Below the pieces are notes generated by a model that was given only the letters and a program-made list of their open reading frames with translations, was not told the DNA's origin and did no database searches. The position numbers and the translations under genes are program-made. 64,000 bases of DNA from NCBI GenBank assembly GCA_037974335.1, contig CM075760.1, positions 42,536,103-42,600,102 on the forward strand, written 5' to 3'. Positions 10,918 through 21,205 of this stretch are shown piece after piece (the stretch's first letter is position 1; each line of letters starts with the position of its first letter). Source of the DNA: Prionace glauca. Taxonomy: Eukaryota > Chordata > Chondrichthyes > Carcharhiniformes > Carcharhinidae.

Positions 10918-11226
10918 ATCCTCCCCAGTGCCATGATACGACAGTGAAGATACAGCCACCACCAATAGAACAGGTCTTACTGGAGACGACCGTGACTTTA
11001 ACCTGCATCATTTCCAATGCTCCTTATGGAGTTAACGTGTCCTGGATCCGAGACAGGAAGTATTTGAAATCAGAGATTGCCGAAAAGGCTGGAGAGGATC
11101 CTGACAGCCTGATCAGCGCATTAAACATCTCGACACAAGCCTGGCAGAGAGGGGCTGTGTTTGAGTGCGTGGTGAGTCATCAGGATCTGCCAACTCCTTT
11201 AAGAACATCCATCCACAAGGAAACAG
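10918..11226 (+). CDS. IGHM: IgM heavy chain constant exon C3 (CH3)
   Basis: Third constant domain of the mu chain. It begins after catgtttcattcacag and completes the split codon as Asp ([12 protein letters not shown]). Core residues are LTCIISN (first Cys), VSWIRD (Trp) and [11 protein letters not shown] (second Cys). The extra Cys in PPQCHD is placed like inter-chain cysteines of mu chains. NVS and NIS are possible N-glycosylation sites. The exon ends ACA G|GTGAGC in phase 1. Only about 30 bp of non-LINE intron precede it. A continuous open frame starting at 10818 runs from the LINE tail into this exon, but the acceptor and phase show that the true start is 10918. Confidence 0.92.
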
Positions 11227-11731
11227 GTGAGCTGAGAGATTGAAACAATAAATGCGTCACTGTGTCTATCTCCAGTTTAAGTGCGCTTGTCAATTTTTAT
11301 TGTTCAGTGTATTAATGGTCTCCCCTGAATGGAAGTTGTACTAACTAAAACACCCCGGACTGGTAAATATTTCAACGGGGAAATTTAATGTGTTAATGAA
11401 TAACAAGTGAACTGAAGGTTATGTTACTGGTTTGAGATCAAACAAGGAGGCAGGAGCCTGACGTCGAGTATAAAAACCAGAAAACTAAAAGAGAAAAAAA
11501 GATCTTTTGGGTAGAATACCTGATTTTGTGCTGTAAACTTTCTGAAACTTTCCAGTCCGCCCCCCTGAGTTATTTGAGAAAACGATTGTGTTCACCTCTC
11601 CCCCAAGCTGGACGTCAAAAATGGAAAAGTAATACCGAAAGCGAAGCACATTTTTTTCTGATATCCAGCCAGCAGTTCCATCCTCTCATAAATTCTTCAG
11701 TTTATTGACATTTATTGTACATTTTCTGCAG

Positions 11732-12123
11732 ATCCAAATCCACGGAAACCATCCGTCTCTGTCCTCCTGCCCTCGGCAGAAGAAGTCTCCGCTCAGAGAT
11801 TCGTCTCCCTCAGCTGCTTAGTGAGAGGTTTCTCCCCCCGAGAGATCTTCGTCAAGTGGACCGTCAACGACAAGCCGGTGAATCCCGGGAACTACAGGAA
11901 CACCGAGGTGGTGGCGGAGAACGGCAATAGCTCCTTCTTCATGTACAGCCTGTTATCCATTGCAGCAGAGGAATGGTCCAGCGGCGCTTCTTACTCCTGT
12001 GTGGTGGGACATGAAGCCATCCCCTTGAAGATCATCAACAGAACAGTTGACAAATCCAGCGGTAAACCCAGTTTTGTGAACATTTCTCTTGCACTGATGG
12101 ACACCGTTAATTCATGTCAATGA
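11732..12123 (+). CDS. IGHM: IgM heavy chain constant exon C4 with secretory tail
   Basis: Fourth constant domain plus the secreted tailpiece. After an attttctgcag acceptor it reads [18 protein letters not shown]. Core residues are [10 protein letters not shown] (first Cys), VKWTVND (Trp) and [11 protein letters not shown] (second Cys). Sequons are GNSS, INRT and, in the tail, VNIS. The tailpiece [20 protein letters not shown] is of the secretory mu type, with the penultimate Cys used for polymerisation and J-chain bonding in the family. For the membrane form an internal donor lies at 12061|12062 (AGC G|GTAAAC), exactly at the start of the tailpiece, as in other mu genes; it joins TM1 in phase. 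Secretory poly(A) signals follow within 45 bp. Nothing suggests a defect. Confidence 0.95.
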
Positions 12124-12150
12124 GAGTCACTCGGTTACATTAAAAACTAC

Positions 12151-12165
12151 AATAAAAAGAATAAA
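12151..12165 (+). promoter_or_regulatory. secretory-form poly(A) signals
   Basis: Two AATAAA hexamers (12151-12156 and 12160-12165) lie 28-42 bp after the C4 stop. They would end the secreted mu mRNA. Competition between this site and the C4-internal donor sets the ratio of secreted to membrane IgM in vertebrates. Confidence 0.75.
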
Positions 12166-13135
12166 ATCATTTTCCCGTAATGGTAAATGAAATATCCAAT
12201 TGTTTAATTGTTTTTTTTTTAGTTTTACTTCCATTATGTATCTTTGGTTTGAGTCAGATATTTTAGGGTCTGGGGCCCAAATCTTGTTGAACCAATGCAC
12301 CCAGGGCAGATACACCCTGGGTTAGATACAGAGTAAAGAACATTCATACAGGATTCTGCAAAGTAACTTCACTGACTTTCCTCCCGCTGAGGAAAAATCC
12401 GACAATTTCAACATTTCTGACAAACAAACACAACATGTTTATTTCTGAGTTCCTGCTTCTCTCATTGTCCATGCCTTTATCCATTGATGTCAGCTTTCTG
12501 CTGCTACACCACACCTATTGGGAACTGAAGTGAAGGTCACACAGAAATATGGAGCAACAATCCCCCCATCAGCGAGAGGGAGAGTGAAATTGTTAACCTA
12601 CCGGATTCCTACTCACGCAACAAAGAGGGGGGAGGGGCATTAGCTAATCCATGCTCCACAACTTCCTCAATGGAAAGAGGAGGAATGCCATTATTGCCAG
12701 TAGTGTGTTTGGAAGGGACCAGCCCTCGACTATAAGGACCAGTTGCCAACAGCGCAAATTAGCTTCCGGTTTACTCGCTGCTGATATTTAAATATCATTA
12801 CCTTCATCATTGTAATACACATAACCTTACGCAACACAATTTAAATATGTTCCAACATTTTTTTTTCATGTGCTGGCATTGGTTTCCCATAATACAAATT
12901 AAACAAGTCATAGAATCCTCCCCGGTTTTCACTGTTCTGTCAATAAGTTTTCTGAGATGCATCAATGAATTATTTTGTTCTTTCTCCTGATATCACGGTG
13001 CCACTCACACAAAATAAATTGAAACAGCAACACATTGAAAATGTGTTCCATTATTCGTATTGACTGGGTCATGTCTCGTTATTGATTGCCGGTGAAACTT
13101 GAAGCAAGAGTTAAAAATACACACACTGACAATAT
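12166..13135. other. C4-TM1 intron, first part, no further gene
   Basis: About 1 kb of AT-rich intron after the secretory poly(A) site. I see no exon-like segment or recognisable repeat. Confidence 0.5.
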
Positions 13136-14116
13136 TGCCAAAACTGTCACAATTATAAATACACACATAGGCGTACACAGTCAAACACACACACACACAC
13201 ACACACACATCGACACAAATGCATAAATACATACACAAATACACGTACTCACAAATATGCACACAAATACAGAAGGACACATTCAAATACGCACACACGA
13301 AACCATGCACAAATACAGAAATACGGAAAGGTGCATTCAAATACATGCACAGAAACATACAAATGCACAACTCATACACATGCACAAAAACACACAAATA
13401 CATCCATACACAAAGATACAATTTAACACAACATAGATGTATGCAATACTTGCACAAACGATCACACATGCAGAGAAATATGAATGCGCACACAAATGCA
13501 CTCATAGACAACACATACTTAAACAAGAATACACACTTAAACAAATAGACACAAATACACCCACCCAAAAAAATCACCCATGCACAAATACATCCACACA
13601 CAAATAAACATCGGCACGCACACACACACACATTCTCCCTCTCTCTCTCACACACACACACACGCACACACACACACACACACATCGACACAAATGCATA
13701 AATACATGCACAAATACACGTACTCACAAATATGCACATAAATACAGAAGGACACATTCAAATACGCACACACGAAACCATGCACAAATACAGAAATACG
13801 GAAAGGTGCATTCAAACACATTCACAGAAACATACAAATGCACAAAACCCCACAAATACACAAAGATACAATTTAACACAACATAGATGCGTGCAATACC
13901 TGCACAAACGAACACACATGCAGAGAAATATGAATGCGCACACAAATGCACTCATAGACAACACATACTTAAACAAAAATGCACACTTAGACAAATAAAC
14001 ACAAATACACTCACACAAAAAAAATCACCCATGCACAAATACATCCACACACAAATAAACATCGGCACGCACACACACACACATTCTCCCTCTCTCTCTC
14101 ACACACGAATATATCG
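13136..14116 (+). repeat. CA-rich sequence with a 450-475-bp tandem duplication in the C4-TM1 intron
   Basis: The block 13206-13660 is repeated at 13681-14106: both start cacatcgacacaaatgcata, share cggaaaggtgcattcaaa, and end in cacattctccctctctctct. The second copy lacks about 20 bp. Pure (AC)n runs separate the copies. Long open frames on the reverse strand (Cys/Val/Leu-rich) follow from the composition and are not genes. Degenerate CA-rich DNA continues to about 14950. Confidence 0.85.
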
Positions 14117-15505
14117 ACTCATGCTTGTACCAACAGGCATTAATACAGCAACATACGCAAACAATCAAGTATATACAAACGCACGCACACGTATACACAT
14201 AAATCACACAAGTACATACATTTATGTGAGTCTGTACACAGACCCAAACACAAACACATACATGAATAGGCACAACACAGACAGATACGCATGCATGCAG
14301 ATCCACATAAATACGCAAACACTAACATATGCTCAAATAGCACACATTCACGCTGACAGGAATATGGATATAGAGACACACAATGTTATACACGTTAACA
14401 AACATATATGGAAATGAAAATAAACAAATAAGCAGACTTTATGTAGATGAACTGACAGCAAAACATTTGCATGCAAACATGTAGACACAAACATTCTCAT
14501 GCTCCTACAGCACATAACACCATAGCACACATTACGAAATATCAAAGCAAAACTTCAAGACATCGTTATGAAGAACTATCAACACGTATATACATATATG
14601 TTAATAGATACACACGCAGACACATGGGGAATCAGACGCACACAGAAAGGGAAACAAACATTGCTAGAAGGACAGAAATTAACACAGAGCAATAGGCATA
14701 AACACATGTGCACCCGTTAAGAGTGACATTAATAAATATACATAGACTTAACACAATAATAGAGCCATACATGCACTAAGACAGAAGAATAAAATATATA
14801 CACAAATGCAGACACACAACCACATAAATCAACACAAGCATATGAACGCGTATATTAACGCTCTTGTACATATATTAACTCAGAGCCAAAGATTTATGCA
14901 GACCACGAGATGATCATGCACACGCACACAAATGCAAAATCTTAAATACGAATGGTAGGTAAATGATGAAAGTAAAATTTAAACATGAATTTTAATGGAC
15001 ATATCTATCGACAACTAGCCCAATGTACATTGCACCGAAAACACGTTGAGAAACTGAATTAAGCTAGTGATCTTCCAGCCATTTCCACCTCAAATAAGAA
15101 ATGATCAGAAATTATATCCCAGCTCTTAAACAGCAACATTCACAGTTTACAGATCGGTCACCATCTGTGAAAACAATCATTGGTCAGTGAACGTTCCTCG
15201 ATATCAGTCATAATATTCTTCAATGAAGGATAGTGCCAAATTGATCAAAAATAAACTAACACTCAAGATAACATCTTCAATGCTTTCTGACATGGACCGT
15301 CCAATGAATGTGCTTAAAGGTCAAGTGTGAAAATAATTACGGAGATCGGTTACTGAGTGTCCTGAATTTAACAGTAAATATACATTGAAAATTATACAAG
15401 AGAATAAATTAACAGTTTATGAAGAAGAATGGGGAAAAAAATAACAATAAGATTTCCTGGATCAATAAAGTAATTTAATTTCATTCCCTGGTCTCCGTCC
15501 CCCAG
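14117..15505. other. C4-TM1 intron, last part, no gene seen
   Basis: Degenerate (CA)-rich DNA to about 14950, then unremarkable AT-rich intron up to the TM1 acceptor. Confidence 0.5.
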
Positions 15506-15633
15506 ACCCCACCGATCGCATCTGGATTGAAGGCAATGAGGATGATAACAGGAACATCTGGACAACCGCTTCCACATTCATCGTCCTGTTCTTCCTGAGC
15601 ATTTTCTACAGCACTGCCGTCACTCTGGTGAAG
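15506..15633 (+). CDS. IGHM: IgM membrane exon TM1
   Basis: Encodes the extracellular connecting peptide and transmembrane helix of membrane IgM (B-cell receptor). After a ccgtcccccag acceptor it completes the split codon from the C4-internal donor as Asp. It reads [15 protein letters not shown], an acidic connector, followed by [19 protein letters not shown] and AVTLVK. The polar-aromatic helix pattern (TAST, then FYST) matches the conserved mu transmembrane segment that binds Ig-alpha/beta in other vertebrates. It ends AAG|GTGAGA in phase 0. A 139-bp intron separates it from TM2. Confidence 0.95.
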
Positions 15634-15772
15634 GTGAGATGATTCAGTTCATTCACATTTCAAACTGGCAGAATAGATTTGAAAATCTCTCAATGTTTCC
15701 CTGATTAAAAACTCCAAAATTAATGTCCCACATCATAAACATCTGCTTCAATATTGTCTCTTTATTTTACAG

Positions 15773-15781
15773 ATCAAATGA
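15773..15781 (+). CDS. IGHM: IgM membrane exon TM2 (cytoplasmic end)
   Basis: After a tttattttacag acceptor the exon encodes only Ile-Lys-stop (ATC AAA TGA), so the cytoplasmic tail is Lys from TM1 plus Ile-Lys. Tails of three residues ending in Lys are standard for membrane mu (KVK in mammals). The phase-0 junction fits TM1. The 3' untranslated region continues to a candidate AATAAA at 16212. Confidence 0.9.
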   Translation: MK

Positions 15782-16211
15782 TGGGTTGAATGTTTTGACT
15801 CTGGGCTGATTTTGAAGATCTCTGTATGACTCAAGTGCAATAGCTGCTCTGGGTTATTCTATTCTCTCAGTTTATCATTATGAATCTGTAACAGAGGCAA
15901 TCATAGACGTTATTTCAGTTTCCAGTGTGAAAAATACGAGACTTTTTTTTGTTATAATGTAACTGTCGTTAATAGTTTTCGCGTAGTTTAAATTTCATGT
16001 ATACATAAGTAACTTTTTTCATTCCTTACTCAAATCTGTTAATTCCTCTTTCTATTAAGGTCTGTCTTCTCTTTCTGGTGTATGTAACAGATGTACAAAT
16101 ATTGACGGATTCTCTGTGCATATGTTCTGTTCTCAATGTGAAGCTCGATCGCTATGTTCACTTTTCTAACTTTAAAAAAAATTTCGCTGTAAAATATTCT
16201 CTGAATTTTTA

Positions 16212-16217
16212 AATAAA
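16212..16217 (+). promoter_or_regulatory. candidate membrane-form poly(A) signal
   Basis: AATAAA about 430 bp after the TM2 stop, in AT-rich DNA. No earlier AATAAA is seen between 15782 and here, so this is the best candidate for the end of the membrane mu mRNA. Confidence 0.5.
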
Positions 16218-16334
16218 TTTTAAATATAAAAAACTGTCTCTGGCTTGGCTTGGCTTCATTCCGTTCTCCAAAACCCATCCACTCGGCTCCATTTTCCCTA
16301 TTATACGGTTGCCCCCTTTCCCAGACAGGCACTT

Positions 16335-16724
16335 ATTATATATAACGGTTCAAAGATAAAATACAGGAAGGATGTTTTCAGAAAGCTCAGTGTGCAGACT
16401 GTCCCAATGACCCACGCCGCTGTTTTCTCCCTGCAGTATTTGATTTTCAGCTTCTGGCAGCAAATGGCCACGAATCGATCAAAGATGAAGGCAACTGTCA
16501 ACCAGGCAGAACTATCAATGCTTCCATAGGTTATCACAACATGAAGACTGAAGGGGTGACTGACAGAAAACTGCCAGGGAAATAAATCCCAGCAATCCGG
16601 TTTTATATCACGCTGGTAATAATGACCAAGAGATCTGTCACCGCCATGGACACCACATAGTAAATTATACATCTGGAGAGACCACAACTTCTTCGGCATA
16701 GGATTACAGCGACTGCCAAGTGAA
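16335..16724 (-). pseudogene. GPR139-like receptor, exon 2 fragment
   Basis: Homologous to the second coding exon of the intact receptor at 23.6-25.8 kb. A ttttacag acceptor precedes 16724 and the translation begins HLAVAVILC..SCGLSRCIIYYVVSMAVTD (compare NLVTIVILS..RCGLSGCITYYLIAIALAD). A TAA replaces the Leu codon of the VILNRI motif and a frameshift follows near the VTP segment. The frame resumes with SAWLTVAFIFDRFVAICCQ and ends after EPLYII, so everything after TM4 is missing. I found no first exon. It lies about 120 bp beyond the IgM membrane poly(A) signal on the opposite strand. The retained splice acceptor shows that it arose by DNA duplication, not retroposition. Confidence 0.85.
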
Positions 16725-16744
16725 CTGTAAAATAGAGACGGCAA

Positions 16745-19050
16745 GAGAATATATGCACGGCGACACGAGAGACAAGATGTTACTTTCTCAACTCACATCA
16801 AATTGATACAAGATTGTGCATGAAACTGAAAATCTTTTGACATGATTCTGCATTGCAAACTATCCCTTGTTCAGGTTTCCATTCACATGATCACAAGAAT
16901 TATAAGTAAGTTTGGTCTTTGATATGGAATACAATAAAATGAAATAAAATATAATGAAAGATAAGAACATATTGAAAAACTGCAACTTCAGGAATAGTCA
17001 GCAAATTCCAACAGAACACATTGAATATGAAATTATAAAAAGGATTCATTGCAATATTCAACTGGAAAGTCTCCATCTCGCTCAATTTCGATAGTTGCCC
17101 CATCTGGCGAATTATTCTTAAAATATTCACTGTTGGAAATACCTGTATTAAACCAAACTATAAATCTTCAATCAACGAAGGGGGAACTAATCGGCGTTTC
17201 TCTGAATTTACAGAGGAAATATTGAAAGGGGCTCCAAACCCGAAAATGAAGTGCAATTGCTGGTGTGTAATGAATCTCTGTAACTGACAGATAGGAAGGA
17301 CGCACTTGGAGAGAGTATTGCTCTAACTGCAGGGGTTAAAATGTACAAATCTGAGTGAAGTGTATATTTGAAGATTAAGAACTCGCAAGCAGTACAGGGT
17401 CCTTTGAACCTCTCTTCTGAAATTTCTGAATCAGGTGTGCAGGCATTTCCAGAATCACTTCTATTCCATCCAAAATATACCACAGTTACCCTGCCTCCGT
17501 CAACATGGTCAAACTAATCAGAAAAGAATGGAGAGAAATGATGACTTGTGCAATGAGTGTCGAGGGTCGAGGCTGGAGACAAAACAGTATGCTTTACTTG
17601 TTATTGGTGTGTACCAAGCATTCACCGAAGAGCCACTATTGCAATCCTCCTATATTGTCAAAAACCCGTTGATACCTAAGGTCTGTCAATAAAATCTTTC
17701 ATGATATTCAGATAGCAATGGTTCGTACGAATCAATCAATTTCTCTCAATATCAACAATGTGAAAGAAATCTAGAATTTCTAGATAACAACACAGGAGCA
17801 GGGAGAAGATAATAACATATTTACATGTACAGGGAGGTGACAATGTGATAATTCTGGAATATCAATGATACTAATAATAAAAAGTTACACGTCTGCAATG
17901 GAATAGCCATAACTTCCAATAGCAGCGCCAGTAATTCTGCAGAAATGGAGTGATGCTGTGGTTTCCGAGTGAAAATTCGCAACACTTAGAGTGTTAATGT
18001 TGTAGTCGAACTACATGTACAACATAATATCTTTCAAATAATCCATGTACAATAGCATTGTTAAGTCAATATAACTGCATTTCTAAATTGTATTTGCAGC
18101 GATAAATGACAAGGTTGATGAGGGAGGGTGGAGGGGGGCGGGGGTGGGGTGTCGGGGGGAGATCCAAAGTACGGCACAGGTTATAGAGAGGCAGAACACA
18201 GTTGAACGGGAGACATTATCATGTCAATACCATTTTCTGTTATTTGAGTGAAATGGCACTGCCTAAAATGACAATGTTCACAATTCATTCAGAAAATTGT
18301 GCCAGCAGATTCAAGATATTATATCATTCAAACGAAGAATAAAGCACTTAAAATTTATAAAATTGTCCTGTGAAAGAGAATAAAATGTATCAGTTGACTG
18401 GAAGAGTCTGTATATTTTAGAGGAACATTCATCACTGTAAATGATAGAAGTGAATGCCGTGTATTGGAGATGCGCTAGTGATAAAACTGAAAAAAATAGT
18501 TACAGCTGAACAAAGACGGTACACGATAATAACAAAACTGTATCTGGAGCTCCAATAGCTGCAATGACTGAATGGTAAATGGCAAACACCAGCCCTTTTG
18601 GAGGTACATGCATTTTTATCGGAGGCTTTGAGCACGCATGGTATGACAATAAATGTTGTAACATTTATACGTAATGTGAGGCTCCAGGGAAATGATTCTT
18701 TTTATATTATTCACATTTAGTGTGAAAAACAATTTCGTGCAGATGCTACCCAGTTGCCTTTTATGTTTTGATCGAATATAATGTTTTTTTTCAATGAATT
18801 CTCAAGCCTTCTTGAGTGAAATACCCTGAGACAAAGGCATAATCCAGTTTGCCTGGATATTCGTGTCAGTACAGAACATAGCTGTTGGCTTCTGACTGCA
18901 TTAAGAAATGCAAATAGTCCGTGGAAAACAGAACAGAAATGTTCAAAATGCCGACCAAATGATAGGATGCAATTTAGTTCTAAAGATCTTTCATTGAGTC
19001 AACCCACTTCTAGCCATCTATTAGTGACCATGGAAAGGGCACTTAACTAT
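16745..19050. other. no gene recognised; G-rich tract at 18120-18165
   Basis: About 2.3 kb without a supportable gene. A 45-bp plus-strand tract at 18120-18165 has at least five runs of three or more G and could form a G-quadruplex. Confidence 0.5.
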
Positions 19051-19159
19051 GGCTACGTTTGGAGTCGCCTTTCTTCACGATTATGTTAATTTTTGCCAGG
19101 ACATTTCAATTATATCAATTTGGCCATGTTTAATTTCCAGTCCATCCCAGTTACTTTCA

Positions 19160-19577
19160 GGCCGAACAAAGAAAGAACAAAGAACAAAAACAGCCCGGGA
19201 AACAGGCCCTCCGGCCCAACGAGCCTGCGCCGCCATTTTAACATCACCAGTCCCCCCCTCCACCCATGACCCTTATCTATTGTTTTATGGCCATCCACAT
19301 TGAGGGAAACTAATTTAGGGACAATTTATTCCTGCCAATCAGCCTAACAGCACGTCTTTGGGGTGTGGGAGGAAACCGGAGCACCCGGATAAAACCCACG
19401 CAAGCACGGGGAAAACGTGCAAACTCCCACAGACACTGGCCCAAATCCATGTGTCTGCACAGCAATCAGTGATAGTCACTGAGCTGTCGTCTTGCCCAGT
19501 ATCTGGTCCAGTTTAAGCGTACACTAACGATACGAAGCACTAGGCCAATCTCTAACAACCAAGAGCAGCAACCAACG
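19160..19577 (-). mobile_element. composite SINE, minus strand
   Basis: Minus-strand copy of the element at 22490-22980 and 56385-56868. Reading the minus strand: head (gagattggcctagtgcttcg, then aaactggaccagatactggg), tRNA-like stretch (gctcagtgactatcactg), V-type core (gtgctccggtttcctcccac), and a tail (gggccggagggcctgtttcc, then ttgttctttgttctttc). Confidence 0.8.
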
Positions 19578-20084
19578 CCGTGCCATTTTGATGCGTTAGT
19601 GATTCGTGTTCAGCTCTTGCAGGTTCGCAGACTGGTTTCGATATATCAACAAAAAATGTTTTTGATAAGCAATCCTGAATTGCTTCCTGGTCGAAAGCAA
19701 TTCTGTCAGCATCAGTGGATTGAGAATTTGTAGTTTTGTTTCCGAACTGGAAATTTCACAGGGGCAACAGGCTGAGAACAAACACAGATAGTGAAAGGCA
19801 ATGATAGGATGCAAAGCGCAGGACAGATGATGTAGTTAAGAGTTCACAAAGTGTACTTGCCTTTATTAGCAGAAGCATTGATGAAAAGAGCACAGAAGTT
19901 ATGCTGGTGCTGTATAAAACTCCCATTATGCGACGGTTGGTGAATCGTGTAAGATTCATTAGGATGATAGTGGTGCCGAACTACTTTAACAAGGAGAATC
20001 GTTTCGAATCACTACACATTCGAGGGTTCGGTTCATTGCACATTCAGATGTTGTTGTATTAGAAAGGATAACGCTCTAAGGATA

Positions 20085-21205
20085 ACGCGCATACATCCTA
20101 TCCCTAAGAATCCTCTCCATCAACTTACCTACCACTGACGTTAAGCTCACCTGCCTATAGTTACCCGGGTTATCCCTCCTATCCTTTTTAAACAATGGTG
20201 CCACGTTCACTATCCTCCAGTCCTCTGGGACCTCACCTGCGTCCAAAGAAGAGACAAAGATTTGCGTCAGAGGCCCAGTAATCTCATCCCTCGCCTCCCT
20301 AAGCAGCCTAGGATAAATGCCATCGGGCCCCGGAGATTTATTGGTTTTAATGCCAGCTAAAAGCCCTAACACTTCTTCCCTCGTAATCGATAGACCTTTC
20401 AATTGGTCTGCCGCTCCCTCAATGACCGTACCAGACATCAAGCCCCTCTCCTTCGTGAATACCGACGCAAAGTATTCATTCAGGATCTCCCCCATTCCCT
20501 CTGCCGCTAAGCACAATTCCCCACGTCTGTCCCTGAGAGGACCGATTTTACCCCTAGCCACCCTTTTGTTTTTATTATAGGAGTAAAACGCCTTTGGATT
20601 CTCCTTAACCCTACCTACCAAAGCCATCTCATGCCCCCTCTTTGCTCTCCTAACTCCCCGTCTGAGATTCCTCCTACTCTCTCTGTATTCCTCCAAAGCT
20701 CTCTCCGTTCCCAGCTGCTTAGACCTGACGTACGCCTTTCGTTTCTTCCTAACGAGGTCTCCTATGTCTCTAGTAATCCACGGTTCCCTAATCCTACCTT
20801 TCCTATCCTTTCTCCTAACCGGCACATGCCTTTCCTGCACCCATTGCAGTTTTCCCTTGAAAGACTCCTACCTGCCTAACGTGGTCTTGCCTTCCAACAG
20901 CCTATCCCAGTCTGTATCCCTAAGCTCCTGCCTAATCCGGCTGTATCTAGCCTTCCCCCAATTTAGCACCCTCCCCTTAGAACAGCTCTCATCTTTTTCC
21001 ATTCGTATCCTAAAGTAGACGGACTTGTGGTCACGATTAGCCACATGTTCGCCTACGCAACCTCAACCACCTGACCCAGCTCATTTCCCAGAATTAAATT
21101 CAGTATCGCCCCCTCTCTAGTCGGGCTATCTACATACTGTTGCAAGGATCCTTCCAATACACATCTTACGAATTCCTCCCCATCCGACCCCCCAGCTTGG
21201 GGCGT
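20085..21205 (-). mobile_element. CR1-type LINE, 5' part in inverted orientation
   Basis: The minus strand encodes the end of the endonuclease (SLQQYVDSPTREGAILNLIL near 21080-21140), the linker (VRRKDRKGRIREPWITRDIG), and the first part of RT (NKSPGPDGIYPRLL, EDWRIVNVAPLFKK, GNYRQVSLTSV), stopping at about RDRMYARY near 20085. The next LINE residues occur at 21212 on the plus strand, so this is the 5' half of one element turned round relative to its 3' half. The 254-codon open frame 20076-20840 is the best preserved part. Confidence 0.88.

Noticed and set aside
13005-13757. 250-codon minus-strand open frame rich in Cys, Val and Leu
   Set aside because: It is the reverse of CA-rich tandem DNA. 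The amino-acid bias follows the dinucleotide, and the frame repeats in the duplicated copy.
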